The translations under genes and the position numbers were made by a program. 14,115 bases of DNA from the NCBI GenBank assembly GCA_036939755.1, contig JALLAZ010000551.1, positions 1 to 14,115 of the forward strand, read 5' to 3'. Each line of letters begins with the position of its first letter. Within the stretch, counting starts at the first letter, position 1. This stretch comes from Stephanodiscus triporus. Its lineage: Eukaryota; Bacillariophyta; Thalassiosirophyceae; Thalassiosirales; Thalassiosiraceae. The notes beneath the pieces are model-generated. The model was not told the origin of the DNA. It saw nothing but the letters and a program-made list of their open reading frames with translations, and did no database searches. Below are positions 1 through 9,251 of this stretch, one piece after another.

Positions 1-140
1 ACATGGTTTTCGCGCCATGTAATATCGAAACTACATGGTCTATTCTAGCCATGTAATATCGATTATACGCATGTAAAATCAAATATATGAATATTCGATA
101 TGACATGGGCAGCATAATTCGAAACTACCGTAATATCAAT
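1..140. repeat. Degenerate 32-bp palindromic tandem repeat
   Basis: Two units of 32 bases lie at 1-32 and 33-64. Each has ACATGG, an 8-10 base spacer, CCATGT and then AATATCGA. Two decayed partial units follow, at about 65-84 (GCATGTAAAATC) and 102-140 (ACATGGGCAG, then TTCGAAACTA and TAATATCAAT). The joins between units are also palindromic, since CCATGTA and TACATGG flank ATATCGAAAC. The array probably continues left of the window. It could be a minisatellite or the terminal repeat of a mobile element; nothing here decides between them. Confidence 0.7.
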
Positions 141-146
141 ATTAGC

Positions 147-173
147 TGCGCCAAATCCACAAATATTGGCGCA
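147..173. repeat. Perfect 8-bp inverted repeat (hairpin)
   Basis: TGCGCCAA (147-154) and TTGGCGCA (166-173) are exact reverse complements separated by 11 A/T-rich bases. The hairpin lies 25-50 bases downstream of the final stop of the decayed minus-strand frame at 198-1726. It might be an RNA 3'-end structure of that gene or part of the repeat block to its left. A function is not shown. Confidence 0.55.
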
Positions 174-197
174 AATTTTTACGATGCAGTTAATACC

Positions 198-1726
198 TTA
201 GATGCGGCCTAGCCCCTCGACAGTCACCTTCGCCTTCGTCTTGTGAGCATCAAGATAGTCATAGAAGCGCTCGTTTTTTTCATTCTCTTCGAGGAGGCGG
301 ACGGTCACGAGGCACTCAGTGTCATTCTGACTGATGAAACTGAGTACCGTGATGGCGTTGGTCTCAAAGTTCAAAGAATCGAGGTTTGATTTTTGGAAAT
401 TTGCATTCAGCCATGATGCGACAAGGTTCTTTGGGGAAAAATCCATTGATAACTTGCTGAAGAGGGGGGAGAACCTCGCTTATATAGTGTCGGGGGCAGT
501 CGTGAAGACAGTCAACAAAATATTTCCTGCCTGGATGGGGTGGATGGTTGGGGGCTGGATGAGAATATTTTTATATTCTTGAGTCAGGGTGGGTATTTTC
601 ACATCTGTGATTTTTCCCTCATCCCAATCGATTGTTCCACCGGCAAGGAATAGGCTCAGCATGATGGTGTTGAGCTTCGCTTCTTGCTCGCGAGCTTTGT
701 CAGCTCAAGATTCCACAATAATATTCTGCTGCTGTAGGGGTGCAGTGAGTTGCTGTGCTGCCCACCACTCAGGAGGGGGGTAATAGGCACTTGGAGTTAG
801 GACAAATGTCACTCCCCTGGCGGCGGCAGCCAGGGGCTGAGAGAGAGAGGCTTGGTCTAAGTTCTTGTTTGCCGGGGGGGGATTGGCTGGGCGTTGTTCG
901 TCCATGCTATCATCATCGTCATCATCCGGATCAGCAGGCAACATTTCTTGCTCATGCTCCCTTTGCTCCATTCTCACGGGGGAGGGGTTCTTGATGAAAA
1001 AGGTGCTCAGTTTTCTCTCGGCTTCTTCAAACTTGGCCGGGTTCCTCAGCTGATAGACAGAAAAACACGGATTATCAGGAAAGTTGTTGGTATTCAATCC
1101 ATTGAGTACGTAGTTTGACAGGTTTGGGTCCTTGGACTTGGGGCACATCAGTCAATCCACGATTATATCATGGTCAGAATTGTCCGAATCTTGCTGGTAA
1201 AAAATCTCTTTCATGAGGTTGGCCCATTTGCTGTGCTGCTTGCTGATGGTTGCCATTTTCTCGGGGAAATTGTCGTCATGGATCGAGCCTTCAATTGGCT
1301 TTTGGCCGAAAAAGATAGGGGCAATAATGGGGGGGAGGCAAATACCAATGTTTTGGCCATCTTCCCATGCTGACTTGGTGAGGTAGTTGGCCGGGAGGCA
1401 AGCGGGGGGCCTAATCTCTTGCGGGATTGACTCCATCTTTTTGATGAGGTAATAATTGCCAATCAAGCACGCCTCGATATAGACGAAGCTGGCTCCGGCT
1501 TGTTTTGGCTTGTGTTCCCAACGATGGCAACGGGCTTGCCTGACTCGTCTTTTACCACGATCGGCTTGTAGACGATCTGGACGTCGCCCGAGTGAGCGAT
1601 TCCCAGGAGAGCAGCGATGTAAGTATCTCCCATCATTCTCAGCAACTGCTCTTGCGACCAGCTGAGCCATCCTCTGATTTCAATATCAGGGGGATTGCTG
1701 GAGTCAAGATAGGAGGCAGACAATGT
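198..1726 (-). pseudogene. Decayed large protein gene, family not recognised
   Basis: I do not recognise this protein. From the TAG at 1727-1729 the frame reads YLDSSNPPDIEIRGWLSWSQ and onward to about 1500, where a frameshift moves it to the frame used from there to 198. From about 1510 to 198 one frame stays open for over 430 codons except for TGA at 1152-1154, TGA at 705-707 and TAA at 480-482. Clearly protein-like sequence continues across each stop. Order of segments: a W/Q-rich start, a mixed centre, an acidic run (DPDDDDDD, about 909-932), a Pro/Gln-rich stretch, then a charged C-terminal part ending VEGLGRI with TAA at 198-200. No ATG heads the frame. The sequence just before it, CATTTATTACAAATTTAG, looks like a 3' splice site, so an upstream exon is possible. 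One frame carried across several lesions indicates a once-functional gene, perhaps an ORF of another mobile element, now inactive. No domain, signal peptide or membrane segment is evident. Confidence 0.6.
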
Positions 1727-2568
1727 CTAAATTTGTAATAAATGAAAAGATCGTATTAGATCGATAAGGTGGATTATCCGTTTCATTGCCTTCGTGTCGA
1801 AGGGCTTTTTGCGACCATGATAGGAGATGCGCGCGGCTAGATTGGTGCAACGATCGCCTCTGACGTGAGGAGCCAGACCACATCATGTGGATTACTGTCC
1901 CTCGCAGGCAACTGGGGCGGCTTCTGAGGCCTTGGGACATGCCCGTTTGCATTATTTTTGCACATAATACGATTCGATCTATGTCATTCCTCGCCATTCG
2001 GTGGGCATTAGGATGTCGGAAAAACGAGAGGGCAAAACGCGAGACGTTCAACAACAAAGGCAATTTGACGCCTGATTGCTTGGGCGTAACGCCCGTCTCG
2101 TATTGTATTTACCTTTTGCTATTTGATGAAAAAAATTTCGCTGAGTGACGAGCAAAGACAGATTGCTTTTACTTGACATCCAAAAGAAATGAGGCATTCG
2201 ATGGCTCTCGATAGCCTGGGGAGGAGGTCTTTCCCCCTTGGATCCCCCTTGTGTCTCCTTGGCTCCGATTTGTGAGCTCCTGCCAAGAAATCAGTGGCTC
2301 TGGGACCCTCTGAGAATTCTTATCCGAATCGGAACTTTCTTGTCAGATCTTTGGCATCAAGAAAGCTATAGGAGTGGGACATCAAGTACTAAGAAGATCC
2401 TATCAGGGTATTAATTAAGTACTATGATAGGTAAGTATGTACTCTTATGGTGAGTAGGTAGGTGCCACGCCTAGTTGGCTTGGCAGCTGGGTACACTACA
2501 GGATTACTCTACTCAGCTCTGGAAACCAAGAGCTGGAGCACTGAGTCTTTCCATCATTCTCACCATGT
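1727..2568. other. No gene supported; short inverted repeats and a purine run
   Basis: No reading frame here looks protein-like. Open frames of up to about 120 codons exist on both strands between 1704 and 2148 but have no recognisable motif and overlap each other. Visible structure: palindrome GGGCGT-A-ACGCCC (2082-2094); a minus-strand purine run, AAGGGGGATCCAAGGGGGAAAGA (2229-2251 with flanking bases), that could be a polypurine tract relic; inverted repeat CCTATCA/TGATAGG (2399-2405, 2425-2431); direct repeat AAGTACTA (2384-2391, 2417-2424); and nested inverted repeats ACTCAG/CTGAGT and CAGCTCT/AGAGCTG within 2511-2546. In the copia remnant's orientation this is where RNase H and the 3' LTR would be expected, but neither is recognisable. 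Confidence 0.5.
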
Positions 2569-3311
2569 CTAATCTGCGGCTACTGGCAAGATTTTAATGT
2601 AGTCACACATTTGGATGACATCGATACCATTGTACATATCTAAGTAGCCCTGCCGCTTCATTGGAATAGTGAGTTCATTGTCAATCATGTCAAGTAGAAT
2701 ATTTGTGATGCGCTCATCAGGTGCAGCGATTGCAAATTCATCCACCTGACATTTGAAAATAACTTGCTCGACCTCAATTACTCCAGAGTACAAACAGGGT
2801 TTGTGGATGGTTGGTTTGAGTCCTAAATCCTGCAAAATTGAATCGGCATGCTTCTCCCACAGGCAAGGTGACACAGGGTGTCCCTGCATGGCCGACAGGA
2901 TAGGGATAACTTCCCCTGGTTGCAAAGGAGGCTGCTTTTTATGGTGCACCCACCAGTCATGGAAGGAGTGTCAGGGTATATGTAGAACCCCTGTCTAGGT
3001 GGCGGCGCCATGGCGAATGCATTCGAGACATCGGGGCCATATAATAACAGATTTTCCACGGCAGCGACAGCATAAAACAAGCGTGAGCTCGTTTGATCAA
3101 CACAATCCGCATATGTTTCGTCAATGATTCATGCTTATCCTGACCCCGGGGAGCAGTCACAAGCAAAACAAACCTTTTAGCGACCATTGAGAGCTTTGAT
3201 CACATAAGTCCAAACGGTGTGAAAAACTTTGGCCTCCTCATTGACTCGTTAAGGGATGCCAAACATACCCTGGTTGAAATATTGGTCCAATTGTTAATAC
3301 TCTGAATCTCT
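2569..3311 (-). pseudogene. pol: Copia pol: reverse transcriptase, truncated
   Basis: The same frame as the linker carries on (QLDQYFNQGMFG, FHTVWTYVIKALNGR, DETYADCVDQTSSRLFYAV) through several stops between 3160 and 3314. The first catalytic region reads GPDVSNAF (Asp codon 3030-3032). A frameshift near 2955 moves to the final frame, HHKKQPPLQPGEVIPIL, then SAMQGHPVSPCLWEKHAD. The YxDD-box equivalent reads QVDEF at about 2748-2734: the first Asp is present (2740-2742) and the second is Glu (2737-2739). The sequence then follows ERITNILLDMIDNELTIPMKRQGYLDMYNGIDV and stops with TAG at 2569-2571, just after YIKI. RNase H, which should follow, is absent. Whether the break is a deletion or a rearrangement at about 2575 cannot be told from one copy. 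Confidence 0.92.
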
Positions 3312-4139
3312 CTAATCACTCCAATCAGGTTGCTTAAGTTTAAGTAACTTCACCCTTGTTAATTTCATGACCCTATTGACAGCATTCAAGACCCCACCAG
3401 AGTCGATAATGTGATGCGTCGGGCGGCTAGACCAAAGGTGCCAACGATTATCCAATTGATCATGAACCTGTTGGGTAAACAACGCCAACAACATGATGGG
3501 GATGCCATTATGTGACAAATTAGGCCGGATTTCTGGGTGTGAAAAGAGAATGGTAACAGTCGTGGCCCCCGATTCAACCAATGAGCGAATAGCCAAACGA
3601 GCATCATCAATGGAGGAGATGATTTTGTCTGCAACTTTGATAAGCCAAGCGCATCTGATGGGAGTACACCAGTCCGGTATTTTGGCTGCCGGTGTGCTCA
3701 GGGACATGGAAGCAAGATGAACACGTCCATTAGACTCAAAGAGTGATAAACCAGCCATGGCATGCTTGTTAAGATTCACATGTTTCAAATGCAACACCTC
3801 TTCAAATGCATCGAAATAGGGATCCAGCGACACATAGATCATTGCCATATTGTCTCAAGATATTCCAAAATCAAGCATAATATCACGTGCACACGACATG
3901 CGTTAACGGTGAACAGGAGGAGAGGTGGCTTGAGCATATGCAGCATTCGCCCCTACTTGACGGTGCTCAGTAATTATCAAGGACGTGTGTAGCAACAGTA
4001 GCGGCAGCATCGTGCATATATCTGGGACCGTCCAACACGGCGATTTTGAAGGGCATGGGGTATCAGGAGGCCACGAAATTGTAACCGTCTCAATAATCCC
4101 GGGTGGACAAAAATCAGATTCAACCTCGTCCGAGTCTGT
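3312..4139 (-). pseudogene. pol: Copia pol: integrase-RT linker segment
   Basis: The frame continues past the TAG at 4140-4142 through an acidic, proline-rich stretch (TDSDEVESDFCPPG and onward), is crossed by TAA at 3903-3905 and TGA at 3855-3857, and then stays open for 178 codons from 3848 to TAG at 3312-3314. The open part begins MAMIYVSLDPYFDAFEEVL and ends RVMKLTRVKLLKLKQPDWSD. It includes a region reading STPAAKIPDWCTPIRCAWLI, then SATTVTILFSHPEIRPNLS-like sequence that I associate with the diatom copia linker upstream of reverse transcriptase. The IRCAWLIKV stretch resembles a small PDZ-like fold, but that is only an impression. It is part of the pol polyprotein, not a separate gene. 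Confidence 0.85.
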
Positions 4140-5230
4140 CTAACCCAATGCAGTATATATTTCCATGTCGTTGGTAATCCCGATATTGTACAAAAGCTGT
4201 GCCACAGGAGGGCGTGTATCCTGGTGGAAATACCACGCTTCATCAAATTGTGCATGATGACTCTGTTTCACCATGCCACTATTGAGGTTGATCAGTTGCC
4301 ATGTATCCCAAAAATGATGGTCTAGTTTGGCGCGTCGCGTTCCAGATTGTTTAACACACACCCAAGAACCAAACAGTTTGAGATGGGCCAAATCCGGTTT
4401 GACACCAAAGAGCCCCTCAAAAGGAGTCTTCCGTGTGGTATTGTGGACAAGATGATTGTGGAGATACACCAAGTGTAACAATGCTGCAGACTAATATTTG
4501 GCCGGAAGGCAAGGTGCATGCACAGATAGCCAATTTGTTATTATAAATCTCCACAGAGCCATTCTGCGAGGGGCTATCAGCACAGTTGGCTCCAAAACAT
4601 ATTTATGAGACTGAAGGACCATATTGGAAAGCTCAAAAGATCGGGCAAGCTTGCCACCCTGATCAGTGCGGATGGAACCACCAAGATTGTGGCCAAATCA
4701 GGACGAAAGAATCAATTAAGTCCAATGGAGGTTCCTTTCTGTTGGTCAGAAATACCCACACGTATCGTGAAGCCTCATCAAGGATAAGTAAATATGACAA
4801 GAACCCATCATATGAAAGAACCACCCTGTTGTCCTTCTTGTTTGGTTTTGTGAAATTTGATGTAGAAGCTTGCATAAAACCGAAGTCCATGTAAAACCTA
4901 CATTTACATTTTGATGTGCGCTCCGCCAATTGCTGAGCGGCTTGTTTCTGAATGCAAGCTTCTTCCTTCCAATCCAAAAAAATGAAAAGGGTGATAATGA
5001 AAGCCCGACGGGATACCCGTGACATTTCCCAGGAGCAGGTCAAGTTGTTGTTCGCCTGGAGAACCTAACCGTAACATCCACACTTCAGATTCCATCATGT
5101 TACCACATGTTACCGGGGCATATTTTTGGGATTGTCGTGGGCCCACAACATCAGCCTGAGGCAAAGCCAGCTGACAAATCACAGGAACGGACGATTGAAT
5201 TGGGTTAGTGAAAACATCGGTAGGACAATA
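4140..5230 (-). pseudogene. pol: Copia pol: integrase segment, broken
   Basis: A pre-integrase motif (VWMLRLGSPG, about 5080-5054) is followed by a frameshift near 4975. The integrase core then has Asp in FYMDFGFM (4885-4887), Asp in RTDQGG (4662-4664) and Glu in NGSVE (4549-4551). All three catalytic acids are therefore present, but they lie in three different frames: shifts fall near 4690 and near 4590. The second Asp and the Glu are 113 bases apart, one base short of a whole number of codons, which fits a single-base deletion. A TAG follows at 4491-4493. The C-terminal part continues through the integrase tail (TPFEGLFGVKPDLAHLKLFG, then SHHAQFDEAWY) to TAG at 4140-4142. Relative to the family as I recall it, about ten residues are missing before NLNSGMVK. 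The enzyme would insert element cDNA into the genome; this copy cannot. Confidence 0.9.
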
Positions 5231-6138
5231 CTATAGCCCATCCTTTTTCTCGAGACGAAGGGTAATGGAGTAGAGACCACTCTCACTCTTAAAACGGATA
5301 CTCCCCGGGGCATCTCCACAATGGTCTTCCTGCATCCAATGAACCAGTGTGTCACTTGCCGATACTATAGCTTCTGGGGATATAATTGTTTCCGTGGCAT
5401 TCTTACAAAAATAACACGGTTGGTAATAAATGGATCCATCGGCAAGGGTTAAAGGGATCAAACCCTTTTTAGTACAACAATCATCCAGGGAGATTGCGCC
5501 CGAAGTAGTAGCAACAGAAATCGGGAGAGGAGGGATGGGCTCCACATCGACGAGGAGATCTAAAATACCCGTAATATAAATGTTAGCACCACCATCCATC
5601 AGAGAAGGAGCAGCAATTGTGTCATTCGGAGCATCTGCCCTCATGACTCGAACAAAGGATCCCTCATCTCCTTTTAGTCCATACACCTGTGGTAACCCCA
5701 CAACCCTAGTGACGCTGGCCGTACTCACACATGGCACTATGTTGTCACCAATGCACATTGAAAGCCCATCCATTTTCATGTTGAAAGGAAATTCAAACGG
5801 GGTCACAGGTGAAGCGGGGCGGACCATAAGGTTATTGTCCATAATTGAACCTGGCAGGAAGTACGGCAGCGGTGCACAACAAGCCTTCTCCATAGGAATG
5901 GTATATTCCATGAGACCTTGACACTGAGGAGGGGGAGGCTCAGGAGGAGGTCAGACCACTGCTGCAGGAGCCTGCGCAGGCACATCCATGGCCGAGTTAA
6001 GCGGTGGCATCTCCTGGACCTTTCAATGGAATGAAATGGAGGGGAGGCAGGACAGCGACCTGACACAGGTAACAACCAGCGTGGGATCCCCTGTGGGAGC
6101 CAAGGATGGAGATGATGTAGGAATATGATTCCACCCAA
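5231..6138 (-). pseudogene. pol: Copia pol: aspartic protease segment, broken
   Basis: The pol frame can be followed from about 6138. It is crossed by TGA at 6023-6025 and 5951-5953, passes a proline-rich linker (PPPEPPPPQ), then runs open for 226 codons from 5911 to TAG at 5231-5233. The protease signature is D-G-G-A in the context SLMDGGANIYITG (Asp codon 5594-5596), followed by the hydrophobic DLLVDVEPIPPLPI. In retroviral-type proteases the motif is usually D-[ST]-G-A. The G in the second position is what I recall from the diatom copia lineage, so I do not read it as a lesion. The catalytic Asp is present. The TAG at 5231 sits at LRLEKKDGL-stop-YCPTDVF and the frame continues beyond it, so it is a nonsense mutation rather than a natural end. 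Confidence 0.88.
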
Positions 6139-6163
6139 TTTGTTGAAGAGAATTGTACCCTAG

Positions 6164-9100
6164 TCAAGCCGACGGAGTATCCTCAACGTCGGCGTCCACA
6201 TCTTCACACTCAGGCCAACAATCCCAGCACATCTGGGCATCCAATTCATCAACCGTCAGATCCAGGAGGTCAAGGTAAGCCTTTATGACCCATCTAGGCT
6301 TCTTCGATGGATTGCCAACAGCCGAGCGCCAACGGTCAATCCAACCCGATTCAATCCTGTCCTTCGCATCATCAGAGAGATCCCGTTTATACTTCTCAAT
6401 TAAGAGGGCAATCGCGAGAACGTCACAGTTCACTGCGACGCGGCCCTTACGTCGGCAGGCATCACAGATGACATCTGGACGATAGTCCCCCCCATTACGG
6501 TCAGGGCGAACAAAATGCTCCCACTGAGCTGGGGAACGATCTGGGCGTCCGCCATTCCTGCCCCCCTTGGACAAAAGGGCAGGCATTGCCCGTGACAGAG
6601 CGGGAATCATCCCGACCCCCACGGCTCTTGCGTGAATGACCACGTTTGTCGGCCACCCACACCAGCCACCATTGGCGAATCCTGAATAGCCATGCGGGGG
6701 CTCTCACCGTCAATTATGCCGCCCAACATAAGACACACCCAAGGAATCACTGCCTGAGCACATGTATGAGCATTGGTATGGAATTGAGTAGCCAGGCCCA
6801 TAACGCATAGACTCGCAGGGAGGTAGACGTCATCCAACCCTGAAATAGTTCGTCATACAAATGTACAATGTCGTAATCGCATCGGCGTAAGCCGGTTCAT
6901 TGCTCCCGTTGAGGAACGAAATACTGTGGGTACGAACATCCTGAATGGCCCCTTTCTTCACCTTTAGGCGAAAGTAAAGGAGGAAGGACAACATGAACTC
7001 AAAGACATCATCATCCATCCAGACTGGAATTTTGACCTGAATAGTAGGATCAAAACCGGGGACCGAAAACGCCATAATGTGCCAGAACAGGTCATACCCA
7101 TTGCCCAACTCTATTCAAACCATATTCACAATGGAAGAGATCTGTGTGTCCGAACGTGGAAGGATCCTAGGTAGGAGCTCCATGAGCACCCTAGCGATGG
7201 CAGCGTACCGAGAGAGACCCAACCCCGGTGGGCAGAGGGCTTCAAATCTCATTTTGATGCTGACACAATCAAATGGTACGACCGGGAGGAGATACATAAC
7301 AGCCCTTTTGTGGAAGTTGTCATAAAACTCCACCATTGACTCCACCTCCATGCAAGAGAGATGAGGGAATTAACCAAGGCCTTTCTCCAAGATGCATTCC
7401 AGCTGGGGCCCTTTATAGTGTCCCCTTGGGCGGTCCCTATGTTCTAAAGTCATCTCATGGAGATGAATTATGTCATTGCAACTCAAAAGAACATCTGAAG
7501 AATTAATCTCCATGTAGCCACAGCAATGAATGATTGTCATTGTGAGAGGTTGATACCCGTGGACACCACCATGATAACGGACATTGCCATGGCGGGAAAT
7601 GTCCAGAGGACTAATCTTCTCAGCCAATGCTTGCCGGCATCCTCCTCTTTATCTTAATCACGCCTGTGCCCGAGATTGTCCCCCACAACCCATATATCTT
7701 CAACTTGGTCCTCACTCTGTCACATTGCTGCATATGGATGGGCGGTATAAGGATTGTGAGGAAAAGTTGAATTATGGAATGGGGAGCGGTCACCATCCAG
7801 GGAGGGCCTGTACCCGACACACCTGCAGTGTGAGCACGATCATCAGCATTTGTAGACTGCCCCAAGAGCGAGCGGTGAGTAGACAAACGAGTCGTGGTGT
7901 TGCATGTCCCATTGTCCACCGATCGATCATTGTGACATGATGAAGATTTGATGGATTGACATCCGGAAACAGTGGGTTGGACAGAGCAGTGTCATCAGAC
8001 TTGAAACCAACAGAAGGGGCCCCGTCCTCCTGGGGGGAGCCGTCCACACTGACCGCAGGCTTGTCACCAAAGCCCCCAGGAACCAACAGAATTTGATCCC
8101 CTACCTTGTGGGGCGACCCCGAACTAGCCAAGTGGCATCGAATGTCCGTGAGTGCAATATCAACGTGATCTATGTCCCGGCGGAGCGCAGGAACAACCGT
8201 GTTCAGGATTGCGGCGAGCGCCAACTCATTCTTCCGGGCCAATTCCTTGTTTTTCTGTGCCAATGCCTCGTTCTGACGGGCCAACTCAAGCACAGAACCA
8301 ATGTCCCAGCGAACTGATGTCATATCGCCCTTGAGGGTATCAGTGTTGCTATGTACAGCCTTGAAGGTCTGGAGGTGGTGAACCCAAATTTCCGAAGCAA
8401 AATCATCCTGCCATGCCTGACCGGCCCGCAGTTCCTGGCGGAATGCCACCATGGCACGGTCCGCAGCTTGGGCATGTGCAACAAACAGTGTCCAAATCGG
8501 AGCCAGAATGTCATCCACGCCTCCCAGGGGAACATCCCCAACAAGACCCTTGATAACCAGCTCCCAGTCAATATCTGTTTGTGGAGGGTTGCTGAGGTCA
8601 GCATCCTGACCACACATATCTGCAACCTCTGCAGAAAATGGGACATAGTATCCCGTAGTCTGATGGAGAGAAGCCTAAATGTCATCTTTGACAACACAAT
8701 TGAGGGTGAAATCAACCCCAATTGTATGTGGAACACCCGTTAAGCCAGCAGCAAACCCACGCGTCTTGCCAACCCCAATCTCACGCGGTTGCTGATGGGG
8801 GGGGATCACCCGAAGTGACCTCGTCGAACAACTCACGCGTTGCACGACCGGGGGTAACCCTCGGGGTATTTTGCACTTGGGCCACGAGGCGTTCCTCCAG
8901 CGTCACCAAGCATCCGGAGGGTGCCACGTCCACACCAGCGGTGGTCAGCGGAGGCAAACCCATAGAGGCAGGGGGCTGAGCCAAGATGTTGGCCATCTCT
9001 GCCTCTACGTGGGGGGCGAGAGGAGAGACTTCGAATCCATAGACTGAGACATGACCGATCGTAGTAAAATCAATATTAGTAGTCCAAAAAATAAAACTAG

Positions 9101-9164
9101 TCAAATCCGAACAGCTCGGCGGCCGCCGACGGGGAGACCATTTCATCAATGGTTGAACAATCAT
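6164..9164 (-). pseudogene. gag: Copia gag (capsid/nucleocapsid), heavily broken
   Basis: The N-terminal part (9164-8781, including EMANILAQPPASMGLPPL) is followed by a frameshift near 8800 and a TAG at 8675-8677. A long frame then runs to about 7870 and contains an E/L/A/K-rich, probably coiled-coil stretch near 8310-8200. Further frame changes fall near 7870, 7625, 6835, 6680 and 6600, with in-frame TAA at 7370-7372 and TGA at 7115-7117. The last frame holds an Arg/Gly/Asp-rich basic region, then a zinc knuckle with Cys, Cys and Cys in CX2CX4-X-X4C spacing (about 6466-6425). The expected histidine is Arg (CGC, 6440-6442). It ends EDTPSA with TGA at 6164-6166. In a live element gag would package element RNA in cytoplasmic particles. 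Pol continues in a different frame, which could be ancestral frameshifting or simple decay. Confidence 0.88.
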
Positions 9165-9251
9165 TCCGCTGAATACTCTTAACCTGACACAATCCCATAA
9201 GCATGGTGCGATAGGAGGAGACTTGATAAGATGTGACTAACTTATCTATCT

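Larger units (their letters stand above)
2569..9164 (-). mobile_element. Ty1/copia-type LTR retrotransposon remnant, diatom-like
   Basis: Read on the minus strand, the order is gag with a zinc knuckle, aspartic protease (DGGA), integrase (D, D, E), linker, reverse transcriptase. Integrase before reverse transcriptase is the copia order; gypsy elements have the reverse. The wording of many segments matches the copia family I associate with diatoms (for example FEGLFGVKPDLAHLKLFGSW and SHHAQFDEAWY). The copy is dead: I count more than a dozen in-frame stops and at least eight frameshifts, spread over all parts. It ends abruptly inside the reverse transcriptase at 2569, so RNase H is missing. 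I found no direct-repeat pair that could be LTRs and no convincing primer-binding site beside 9165. A Helitron fragment of opposite orientation begins within 90 bases of the gag end. Confidence in the family is high; the outer limits are approximate. Confidence 0.93.

Noticed and set aside
705..1154. TGA codons at 1152-1154 and 705-707 read as selenocysteine
   Set aside because: The same frame also has TAA at 480-482 and a frameshift near 1500, and I see no SECIS-like element. Pseudogene decay explains all the lesions at once.
1704..2148. Two opposing open frames (about 119 codons minus, 87 codons plus)
   Set aside because: They overlap on opposite strands, have no recognisable motif, and their composition resembles non-coding sequence. 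The minus-strand one would end inside the decayed frame's beginning in another frame.
5580..5921. A 113-codon plus-strand frame opposite the protease segment
   Set aside because: It is the antisense shadow of the copia protease region, whose DGGA motif and flanking text are convincing on the minus strand.
6100..6166. Programmed -1 frameshift between gag and pol
   Set aside because: Pol does read in another frame after the gag stop, but the element has many frameshifts and no clear slippery heptamer, so decay is a sufficient explanation.
9165..9251. Copia 5' LTR and primer-binding site
   Set aside because: No stretch complementary to a tRNA 3' end is recognisable, and no part of it repeats in 1727-2568 beyond a GATAGGAGG-type match of about 14 bases or fewer, which is within chance.
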